A stretch of 64,000 nt of DNA from Terebella lapidaria (lineage: Eukaryota; Annelida; Polychaeta; Terebellida; Terebellidae), in NCBI GenBank assembly GCA_949152475.1, contig OX424564.1, positions 37,942,165 through 38,006,164 of the forward strand, in the 5' to 3' direction. Each line of letters starts with the position of its first letter. Position 1 is the first letter of the stretch. This document shows positions 48,465-57,660 of this stretch, piece after piece. Both the position numbers and the translations under genes were made by a program. Under the pieces are notes generated by a model. The model did not search any database. It saw nothing but the letters and a program-made list of their open reading frames with translations, and was not told where the DNA came from.

Positions 48465-49130
48465 CTACTGCCACACTGCCTTCGCTTCCATCCAGGATTC
48501 CTCATCTGCCATCACATACTCCGACTCATCCGTCTCCGGTTCCGAGGTGGGAGATGGAGGCCGGTATTCTCTGGCACGGATTTCCGCCTCCCAATCCTCC
48601 GCTTGGTCTTCTTCGGCGGCCCGGAGACAGCCCTGCGGGTCCGGGGCCCATTCCGGTTGATCTAACCACTCCGGTTGTCCGATGGGGGCGGCTGCTCCGG
48701 CATCCCAGTCAGGTCCGAACGGAAGCTGGTCCGCATAGGTCTCCGGAACTGGTTTCTCCCTGGGAGACTGTGTGCAGAATCTCCGGAACCGCTTCCGCCG
48801 AGACTGCGTTGCTGTCCCCCGCCAGGCCGAATCGAAGGTTCCCACATGGTTGAGGGTTGCCTCATCCTGAGGAGGACGGTTCCCAGAAGGGTACTTCCAG
48901 CCGTGCATCTCCCGGAGATGCCGCCTAAGGTCGTTCGCCCGGTTGCCGTAGAAGGCACACAAACAGCAATGATACCTTTGGGTTGGGCACACATGCCGTC
49001 TCCTGTCCGTCTCACTCTCGAACATCCGGTCACACCGCTTACACAGCCGGCGATACTCCAGTGGCTGAGGGCTTGCCCAATCTCTGCTCCGGCCGCGATC
49101 TTGTCTTCCAAGGAACGCCGAGTAGGCCAT
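48465..49130 (-). CDS. Accessory C2H2 zinc-finger frame 1 of the LTR element
   Basis: A 221-codon open frame in the element's orientation, 3' of pol. Near residues 28-50 is an atypical finger (LCKRCDRMFESETDRRRHVC, whose spacing ends in H-x-C rather than H-x4-H). At about 53-75 is a canonical finger, CX2CX12HX4H (HCCLCAFYGNRAND then LRRHLREMH). The rest is polar and acidic with Trp-rich repeats (PEWLDQPEWAPD) and looks disordered. A nucleic-acid or protein-binding role is inferred from the fingers only. It has its own TATA-type promoter about 250 bp upstream (49,376-49,447). It could also be a captured host gene fragment. Confidence 0.7.
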   Translation of the reverse strand: MAYSAFLGRQDRGRSRDWASPQPLEYRRLCKRCDRMFESETDRRRHVCPTQRYHCCLCAFYGNRANDLRRHLREMHGWKYPSGNRPPQDEATLNHVGTFDSAWRGTATQSRRKRFRRFCTQSPREKPVPETYADQLPFGPDWDAGAAAPIGQPEWLDQPEWAPDPQGCLRAAEEDQAEDWEAEIRAREYRPPSPTSEPETDESEYVMADEESWMEAKAVWQ

Positions 49131-50195
49131 TCCGGAAAGCCGGGAAACTGAAGTTGTCGATCTACTGCACCACTTTTACTGCACCGCTTCTGCACCGCTT
49201 CTGCTGCACCGCTTCTCCGGACTGGTGGTCTTCCGGGAAACACTTAGTCGTTTTTCACTGCAAAATCTGCCGCTGCCGGAAAATGCTGGACTTGATTCGA
49301 TTCCGCCAAACTTAAACAGCGATGTGCACAGCTCGAGGTCTGCTCTTCAACTGCTCTCAGAGCCCGATTTCAAGGCCCTTTTATACCCTTTCTGCTCACG
49401 TGACTTGAAAAGCTCCACGCTGATTGGCTGCCTCAGGAGTGACGTCACAATTATGCAAAAACTCAACCGTTAACCGAGAGGTGTCCGTCTCCGGCTCAAC
49501 CGGCTTTTCCGGGTTTATCGGCTCCCTTTCAACTGCTTCTCCGAGCGGAGTATCTGCAATTTTGAAGTATCTCTGCCATCAGGAGGGTTGAATAGAGTCT
49601 CAGCCAGTTGAATCTGCCAGTCAGACGAACATCTAGACTGCAAGTTGGGCGTTTCTGCCATCTGTACTGCTTCTTCAACTGCATATCTGCTCACTGGTAT
49701 TACTGCTTGTCGACACTGGAAACTGCATACATTCTTGTCCAGAAGGAGGGCCCTTCCTATCTGGAATGATGTTTCACCGCTTCTGTCGATCTGCAGCCGG
49801 TTTGCTGTCTCTGCTAAGTGGAAACTCCGGTTGGATGTCACAGCCGGAAAACTTTTCCGTCTTAATTCACTGAATACGCAAGACGTGTAGCTGCTTCTCT
49901 GGAGATACTAGACCGCTAACCCAGGTTCTTCTGGACCCCTGGCTGCTACCCTGGACTGGTTGACTACGCGCTCAACCCAGTCAGAACCTCTAGGATGTCT
50001 CTATCCGGTCTCTGCACCGCGTTCCGCTCTGCTTCCTTTCTCCGCCCTGTTTCCGGAACCAGCATTTGCTCACTGTTCCGACTTCTTGCGGTCGCTCTTC
50101 TGCCGGAACTCAACGTTTTACCAGGGTCTCAGCTATCTCCTTCTCCTGATCTACAGCTCACTCCGTCTTCTCATATTTCTTCGTCCTCTGCGGCT
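49131..50195 (-). other. Stretch between integrase and zinc-finger frame 1
   Basis: This holds the promoter-like cluster at 49,376-49,447 and a leader upstream of frame 1. A 108-codon minus frame (49,515-49,841) matches nothing that I know. Confidence 0.5.
49376..49447 (-). promoter_or_regulatory. Internal promoter-like cluster upstream of zinc-finger frame 1
   Basis: On the element strand it reads TGACGTCA (49,440-49,447), CCAATC (49,422-49,427), TCACGTGA (49,396-49,403) and GGTATAAAAGGG (49,376-49,387), in that order. These are CREB/ATF, NF-Y, USF/E-box and TBP consensus sites. Confidence 0.65.
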
Positions 50196-51600
50196 TTACT
50201 CCGAGTCCGTATCCGACTCAGAGACCGTCTGTTCCGTCTCCGGAACACTACTCTGTTTCGGCAGCTCCGTCTGCCTCCAGGAATCCGCCATTCTCTGCCT
50301 CATCCATCTCGGATGCTTGACACCATTATACGGTTTCAGCAAATCGAAGTGAACCACCTTCTGCCGAGTTTCACTCTCTGCAATCTCGTAGGTCACGTCG
50401 GTAAATCTGCTCAGCACTAGCTTTGGACCGCTCCACTTCCTCTGCAACTTGGGTGCTTTGCCCTTCTTCCGTGTTTTGACCGCCATCCACACTCGGTCTC
50501 TTGGCTGGAACTGATTGTCGACCTTCCTCCGGTCGTACAGATTCTTCTGCCGTTCCATCTCTCTGCCAGATTTCGCTCGAACCGCCTTGTATACCGCTTC
50601 TAGTCGCTCCCGGAGCTGACTACCATACTCTGTTACTTCTGCTGTTGATTCTCCCGGCGGCCTGCCAATCAGTAACTCTACCGGAGTGTTGACTTCTCTG
50701 CCCAGCATCAGCAGAGAAGTCTCCTGCGGGGTACTCCTGCGGGGTACTCCGGTAAGCTGCCATCGCCAACGGTACTAGCTGATCCCAGTTGGTCTGCCGC
50801 TCGCTTACGTACAGGCTCAGGATTTGCTGCAGCGTCCGGTTGAATCGCTCAATGAAACCGTCTGACTGAGGTCGGAAAGCGGTTGTCCGTGTCTTGTGAA
50901 TCCCCAGGATTCTGCAAACATTTCTCAGCAAGTCGGACTCGAAATTTCTGCCTTGGTCGGTGTGTATCTCCATCGGGATACCGTACCGCGCTGCAAACTG
51001 GTTGACGAATATGTCCGCAACCGTCACCGCTTCCTGATTCAGGCCTCTACCCACTTGGTGAAGTAATCACCGATTACTAAGATGTACCGGTTCCCCCGGG
51101 TGGATTTAGGTAACGGACCCATCACGTCCATTGCCACCCTCTCCATGGGCGCTCCAACCCGGTATTTCTGCATCGGAGATCGTTTCAAGTTCTGCATACT
51201 TCTTGACGCACATTCGTCACAGCTCAGCACCCACTGCTTTATGTCCCGCATCATAGCCGGCCAGAAATACCGCCTCCGAATGCTAGCCGCCATCCTTCTG
51301 CTTCCGAGGTGTCCTCCCGTCCGGCTCTGATGGGCCAGACGGAAAATCTCCTGTCTCAGCTCCTTCGTGGTTATTAACTGCATTCGGCTGGTTCCTTCTG
51401 CCGTTTTCCATTTCCGGTAGACTACTCCGTCGACTTTTAGCAAGGTCTTCCGCATCCCGTACAGCACTTTCTCCTCGCTGCTCATGCTGGAAAAGTCTGC
51501 ACTGCCAGCTGTACCGCCCCCGTCGATCAGCGACGTCACCAGTGGGTACCAAGGTTCTGCTTGATGCATTCTCCGCAAATCATCTGGTCGATATTTCTGC
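50196..51600 (-). pseudogene. Integrase region
   Basis: Parts visible are the HHCC zinc-binding domain (HQSRTGGHLGSRRM then CDECA), the catalytic core with DVMGPLPKSTRGNRYILVIG, HTDQGRNFES and FRPQSDGFIERFNRTL, and a C-terminal domain with FQPRDRVWMAV, KWSGPKLVLSRF and VVHFDLLKPY. The last is the GPY/F-like chromatin-facing module of gypsy integrases. It is spread over more than one frame; the copy is broken. Confidence 0.9.
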
Positions 51601-51639
51601 CCCAGCACAGTATCCTGGTCCGCATTTTCCGCCAGCCTA

Positions 51640-51850
51640 ATCTGCTCTGCAACCGCATCCGCTTTTCCTGGAACTGCCTTCTCCGTCACCGCAACCGGCC
51701 TCCGGGACGCTGCTTTCTCTGTCACCGCAACCGCAACCGGCTTCCGGGACGCTGCTTTCTCCGTCACTGCAACCGCAACCGGCTTCAAGGACGCTGCTTT
51801 CTCCGTCACCGCAACCGCCTCCGACTCCGTGGAAATCTGCACCTTCCTGC
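51640..51850 (-). repeat. Coding tandem repeat, VAVTEKAAS(R/L)KP units
   Basis: Four successive copies of a roughly 13- to 17-residue unit occur (VAVTEKAASLKP, VAVTEKAASRKP, VAVTEKAASRRP and VAVTEKAVPGK), encoded by a 40- to 50-bp DNA repeat rich in CCGTCACCGCAACCG. It lies between the protease and integrase parts. Confidence 0.8.
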
Positions 51851-52510
51851 TCCGCTCCGCCAACGGCACAACACTGCAACCGGCTGCTAAGGTGGTCATC
51901 GTCGCCAACTGCGCTCCTTTCTTGATGATTACCGGCTCCGCCATCACATTGATCACTCGAACCGGGACTGTTCCTTGCTTTATCCGGGATAAAGTTCTCC
52001 CGATCAGCCAAGGTCTTTTCTCAGTAGGCTCCTGTGGCATTTCTAGTACTCCTTCTGCTTCACGGACACTCTCTGCTTGTCCTATTATCAGCTGTTCCGT
52101 TTCCGGCGGAATTTGGTAATCTGCTACAGCGTTGATCGGAAACGGCTCCCTGGTCTGCTCGAACATGGTGAGGAACACCTCCTGGCTGCCCATCTGCATG
52201 GTCATTCGGTCGAAATTTATGCCGGATATCCGGGAACGGATGAAATCCATTCCCAGTATTCCTTCGTCTTCACAGTCTGCAATCTCGAACGTCACGGTCT
52301 CAGCTACTCCTGCGATGTTGAGTGGGAGTTCTTTCCGGCCATGCGTCCGTATGTTACTTCCGTCAACCATTGAAAGACGAATCGGCGACCGCTTCAGCTT
52401 CATTCCGTTCCCAGGTTTGTAGGTTGAGCATTGTGACAGTGCTGCCGGTGTCGATTATCAGCGTTACTGGCTCTCCGCATACTCTGGCTGTCACACACAT
52501 GCCCACCTCG
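51850..52510 (-). pseudogene. Protease region
   Basis: The retroviral-type aspartic protease signature LIIDTGSTVTML is encoded near 52,440-52,475, and the C-terminal flap-side motif EGILGMDFI near 52,240-52,270. A linker with NVMAEPVIIKKGAQLATM follows, as in other gypsy elements. It belongs to a copy judged broken. Confidence 0.8.
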
Positions 52511-52598
52511 CCCCTGGGACCGGGTCCGTGAACCACCTGCCGGTTATGGGGGTGTCCTCTCTTCCGGGTCCCGGATTTCCCCTTTTCCGCGACCCGCT

Positions 52599-53877
52599 CT
52601 AGTTTTCCGACTGCTGCTGCTGCTGTCGTGGCTGCTGCAGTTGTTGCTGCTGCTGCGGCTGCTGCTGCTGCTGTTGTCGCGGCGACTGCTGCTGTTGTGG
52701 TTGACGCCGCTGCTGCTGCTGCTTCGGCTGCCTACAGTCTCGGGCAAAATGCCCTTTCCGGCCACAGTTGAAGCATTCTAAATCCGCTCGGGAACTGCGC
52801 TGCTGCTGCTGCCGGCTAACCGCTTCCTTGACCTGAGTCATCAGATCCGCCAACTGCTGCTGAGTCTGCTCGGCTTGCTTCCGCAATTCGTTCACCTGCT
52901 GGCTCCACTCCGGCTCCGTGTTCAGCTGCCTCGTCCGGTGTCGCTCCGCTGGTCTGCTGTTGTCCGTCTTCATAATACTCTCATACTCGGTAGCGAAAGC
53001 CAGGGCCTGCGACAGCGTTTCCGGGTGGCTTTTCAATACCGACAACCGCATATCTCGGTTAGTCAGACTGTTGCAGAAATGCATCTTCATGAGCACTTCT
53101 GTTGTTGCCGGATCCGCTTTTGGGTAAGCTAGCCGCGTCTTGCTCCGTATGTCTCTGGCCAGCTCGGACAGCTCTTCCTCCGGCTGCAATTTCCGTGTCT
53201 GCAATTCCGCCTGGAAAACAAATGTTTTCTCCCCCGGACAAAACTGCTGTTTTAATGCCGCCACAACCGTATCAAAGCTGCGTCTCTGCTCCGCGGACAG
53301 ATCCAGTAGTATGCTGCGGGCGTTACCCCTCAAACTGACACAGTTTGTTCAGCGCATTTTCCTCTGCTGTCCAACGGTAGTACCGAGCGTATTCAAGGAG
53401 GTGAGCCTCATACTCCGGCCACGGATCAGTTCCGTCGTATGTCATTAATCTGGCTACTCCTGCCCTTGGTGCTGGTTGTTGTACTGCTTCTGCCTGCTGC
53501 TGCTTTCCGGTTACTGCCAGGTGCTGCTGAAACACCTCCATTTGGGTCGCCAATAATCTGGTCAGGTTGTCGACTAAATTCTCTCCGCCTTCCGGTTCCG
53601 CATCCGGTTCCCGATCGCCAGCCTGGTCCGGAAAGTTAATTTCCGCCTCTGCTAACTGCTCTGCAGGCTGTACTCCTTGAGGAACCCGAAGGGGCTCTTC
53701 TGCAACTGCTTTCTGCATTTCCGGCTGCAACAACTTTCGCTCGGCAGGACGAACTGCTTCCTTTTCCGCAACCGGCATCTGCAACGGCTCAGCTCCTACT
53801 GCTCCTACAGGCTGCTCCGTGTCCGACACGGCTGTCTTCAGCTGCTGTTCCGCCAATTTGCCCCGTCTAGTAGTCAT
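52599..53877 (-). pseudogene. gag region with CCHC zinc knuckle
   Basis: The region starts with MTTRRGKLAEQQ shortly after the primer site. It includes YDGTDPWPEYEAHLLEYARY and ELSELARDIRSKTRLAYPKA, words typical of gypsy gag capsid proteins, then CFNCGRKGHFARDC, a CX2CX4HX4C knuckle. A Gln-rich tail follows, encoded by GCTGCTG-type repeats. It is spread over more than one frame, so this copy is broken. Confidence 0.85.
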
Positions 53878-53888
53878 ACTGCAGATGA

Positions 53889-53905
53889 TCCCACCGCTGC
53901 CACCA
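53889..53905 (-). promoter_or_regulatory. Primer-binding site, tRNA-Leu type
   Basis: On the plus strand the bases read TCCCACCGCTGCCACCA, which is the 3' end of animal tRNA-Leu (T-arm end, acceptor and CCA). The element strand is therefore complementary to that tRNA, six bases inside the 5' LTR. The match to tRNA-Leu is from memory of the conserved sequence. Confidence 0.8.
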
Positions 53906-53911
53906 AAAAGT

Positions 53912-55279
53912 TGTAACGGGTTTGCACCCTTCTGTGACGTCTTGATGAACCGGTTTTCTTGGGAGGTGGGTGAGTTGTTATTTAACCGGAGCTGAAACGG
54001 TAAAACTCCGGGAAACTGCTACTGCTGTACGGTTGAACTCCGGCTAGAAGTCTCTAAGGTTGGTAGCGTGGTCTGGAATGGACCTCTTAACCGTTGTCCG
54101 ACTGCTAATCTGCAGCTGCACCTGTAACGTAAGAATCCGGAGGCGTTTCCGTCTCCGGGTACTGCAACTGCTCCGTCGGGATACCGCTTTACTGCAACAG
54201 CTCCGTCGTTCTCCGCCTTACTGCAACTGCGACTGCACCTGGAATGAGAATCCGGGAACGTTGCCGTTTCCGAATACTGCAACCGCTCTGCCAGGTTCCG
54301 CCTCACTGCAAACTGCTCCGGTTGGCTCCGCCTCACCGCAACCTGCGACTGCACCTGAAATGGAGTATCTCGGAAGTGTTCTCACTTCCGGATACCGCAA
54401 CCGCTCCGTCAGGTACTGCCTCTGCAACTCCGTCGTCCGGTACCGCCTCTGCAACTGCTTCGTCGTTCCCGTCTCTGCAACTGCTCCGTCCGATACCGCC
54501 TCCGTAGTTGCTCCGTTGAATTCCACCTCCGTCTCCGTCTCCTTCCTTGGTGATCTGGGTTCTTGGATCACCCTAAGACGTCGTTACAACTTGGTCTTAA
54601 CCGACTGTGGTCTTATCTCCCTTTACTCCGTATTACTTTCTTTTCCGGTGAACTAACTTTATTATAAATTCCAGTTCCCTAACGAACACGGAAAAACAAC
54701 TCGGTTGAAGTTTTCATGTTTATTTTCCAAGTGCACAGTCAGAAGACTTAACTGCTATCATCTGGATGACTCTATCCGGAACAAGGGAGTAATCTGCTAT
54801 GGGAGAAGGGGTCTGCACAGGTCGACGTCAGGACACCAACTCCGCCGTCCGCTGTGAAGCGGGGGCTTTTATAGACCTGAGACCCACGTCACGTGACCAA
54901 CCTATTGTGACGTCATAATCCGCCAAATCACTGATATTTTCCTGATTTCTAAAAACACTCTAGAACCAATCAGTGGCTGACACGTCACCTTTTAAACCGA
55001 AAACGAGGCTGATCACATGACCTTCCGGAAATAACGTCATTACGTTTTTGTACTCCATTGTTCCGGTTCCGTCTCCGTCTCCGGATCCGTCTCCGGCTTT
55101 ACCAACATACAAATATACCAAGTTCCGAGACGGAAAACCTTTTAAACATTAACAATACGGAACCGTATGAACCTTTAAACACATATACATATTAATAAAC
55201 GGTTATTTAACCATAATATCACAAAACACTAACAGAATTACCTAGGGGAAACTTTTGGGTATGCCCCAAAACCGTTACA
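53912..55279 (-). repeat. 5' LTR (1,368 bp)
   Basis: In element orientation it begins TGTAACGGTTTTGG and ends GGGTGCAAACCCGTTACA. It includes TGACGTCA (54,908-54,915), TCACGTGA (54,889-54,896) and a TATAAAA box (54,867-54,874), followed by a region rich in degenerate GCAACTGCTCCGTC-type repeats (plus-strand reading). Confidence 0.92.
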
Positions 55280-55554
55280 CATGATATAGAAAATGATATA
55301 CACTGAATATTTTGATGACCTTGAATTTGACCTTTGCCCCTTCATTTTCAAGGCTACAGCATAAAATTGCTAATATCTCTCTGATTATTGAACTTACAGC
55401 TTAGCAATCAACTGTGGACATGATATATGCTTAATGTTATATATGCTGAATATTCTCTTGACCTTGAATTCAACCAGTGACCTGGCTAACACCTAAAATA
55501 TTAAACATTGTCCGGTAACCTATCTTTGGCCCTTGGCCTAATTTTTTCTTTTTT

Positions 55555-56397
55555 AGATTACGGGACCTTCGATAACCTATTGCCATTGTGTTGCATCCAC
55601 CATCAGTCTTTGTTAGTCTTTATTTTGTATTTTTAAAGTTCATGGCCAATTCTTTGTGAAATTTCGCACAAAAATGCCTAAAAATATATTGAGATTGAGA
55701 TACTTTTCAGTCATTTGATTTCCAAGCTGTTTTCTATATGGCGGCGATTTTTGGCGAAAAATATTCTGACTCTGCTATTTTCTCAAAAACTGTTTGGGAA
55801 GTTTTGAGGTTTTTGTTTCAACAGATTCCTCTTATGCACCTATGTGATGTGTATAGTTTCGTTGCTCTTGAATTGGCAGTCTGCGTGTGGCAGCTATTAT
55901 GTTTTTTTGACGGGACCCAAAATGGTACTTTCCCATGTTAAATTCTCTTATGCTCTAAAATGGGGACACACGTTTTCTTAATATTTCAGTTCATATTGAT
56001 ATTAGGAATTAACTGTGGATATATAGGAAATGAAATGATATATCTCGTTTATTATTGACTTTACAACCTGCATGCCACATTTGACATTGTTTTGGTCATT
56101 TTTACATTCTTATGGTCAATGATGGGATTTTTATTGTCTTTGTCATCAAACCAATAGATTACTTTTATAAATGACCCCCCACAAAGAGTGAGCTTTAATA
56201 ACGAAGATTTACCAATCAACGCAGTGCTCAGTGCTGTCATCGTTGCAATTCAAAATAATAATATGTGATGGCATCTGTGATTGGCGAAGATCTTTTGATG
56301 TGAAAATTAGCGTGGAATTTTCAACAACAACAACAAATTTATTTGCAACGCTGTGAAAAAACATGATTTATTAGACAACGTTGAAGGCAGCCGAATG
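55555..56397. repeat. Duplicated segment E, copy 2
   Basis: This matches 42,338-43,183. Unlike copy 1, it runs on without a break into unit III (56,398 onward matches 1,870 onward), so this is the likelier parental copy. Confidence 0.85.
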
Positions 56398-57660
56398 AAT
56401 TTTTGTATTTTGAGAGATGAAAAATGAAATCAAGTCCAGCTTCGTCTGTAGTTCATTCAGTTTCAGATGAGGTTATGGTGATAAATATAGAGATCTGTAT
56501 TTGATGATGCATTGAATGTATTTACCTGGGGAGTTCCTTTGAAATACTGTCCGGGAACAACCTTATATGGCTATAATCATTATCGATATCAGATGAATAC
56601 TTCCATATGGTGTCTATCTAGGTGCAGAGTTATACATACAAACACGAGATATGATCAATTTATATAGTAGATATATCAGCATCCTGAAAATATATTACAT
56701 TTGTTGTGATCTATGTGGGGCGCTGTTTCTATTAGAAATAAAAAGCCGTGTTTTATGTTTGTTATTGTCATCGTCAAAATCTGATTATATTGGTGGTTAC
56801 AAGATGATATTGCATATACATTCCCAGATCCAGTTGCAAACATTTAGTCTACTTCAGTTGTTCTTTGTTGTTGTTCAGGTATGTGGCACAAACTATTTGA
56901 TCATCTGTGGGAGGAAATCTGGCAACAAATAACCAATTTTCCATCTTTAGGATAAATGTGCTGTATTTGGGTTCAAAATCAGATAGTTTAAAATCAGGAA
57001 TGATGCTCAAATCAAAATCAACATGTCTGGCGCTGTATACATTGACACAAAAATGATATTGAAGCATGTTCACATTAAACTGAACAAATCTTCACTGTGT
57101 TGCTCTTTCAGTATTTAATGGAACACATTTTGCTGATCATGTGAGATATATAGATATTATATCAACTCCAAAATTAGTAGCACTCTATCCAATGTGAGTT
57201 TTATTTGTTGAAGATTTAATATTTCAGGTAATTTTATTAGCCATTCAGAGCTGCTCCCGGCACATTTAGATTCCGATGACGTTTAGAGGGTATGGTGTGT
57301 TAGAAGTTTTTTTCGGTATCGCTTGTGATGTATCGATAGAGTATGACTCAGAGGTTGGTTTGAATCCGAGTTTGGTTGAAATTTGCATTATTTCCTCTGA
57401 AAAATCGCTCATGTGTGGGATCGTAAGTATTACATGTGTTCGTTTTGGAGGATACAGTGTGTCGATAATCAGAAGTATCTCTGAGCATTTCTGTGAGCAT
57501 CGTTCAGCCCTCCTGCTACAGGCGAAATGTGTGGACACGTTGTCACCAACCTACAGCGAAATTGTGGGCCCTACATTGAAATATGACCCTTTTCGTTCTA
57601 GATGGTTTTGAACCAATAGATTACATCATGATTGAAGTTACAGCCCCTCATACATGAATA
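56398..57660. other. b-c blocks of unit III, no gene seen
   Basis: This matches about 1,870-2,900 and the corresponding part of unit II, but lacks the long c block that units I and II have before the G module. Short frames here are not conserved between units. Confidence 0.6.

Larger units (their letters stand above)
45150..55279 (-). mobile_element. Gypsy-type LTR retrotransposon carrying zinc-finger frames
   Basis: An element of about 10.1 kb read on the minus strand, flanked by CATG on both sides (45,146-45,149 and 55,280-55,283). LTR ends are TGTAACGG...CCGTTACA. Parts recognised in element order are: 5' LTR, tRNA-Leu-type primer site, gag with a zinc knuckle, protease, integrase, two C2H2 zinc-finger frames, a purine tract and a 3' LTR. 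Not every pol domain the family needs was recognised, and gag and integrase are not single open frames, so the copy is broken (several breaks). The two LTRs are unequal in length. In their shared ~1.1 kb I noticed about nine differences (roughly 1%), so it is young. It is more GC-rich than its surroundings. Confidence 0.92.
44320..55521. mobile_element. Tandem-repeat element with inverted termini, copy D (hosts the LTR element)
   Basis: The left terminus AGGTTACCGGAC is at 44,320-44,331 and the right terminus GTCCGGTAACCT at 55,510-55,521. Leader sequence and three monomers lie left of the LTR element, and two worn monomers lie right of it. Without the LTR element it would be about 1.07 kb. 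Confidence 0.8.
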
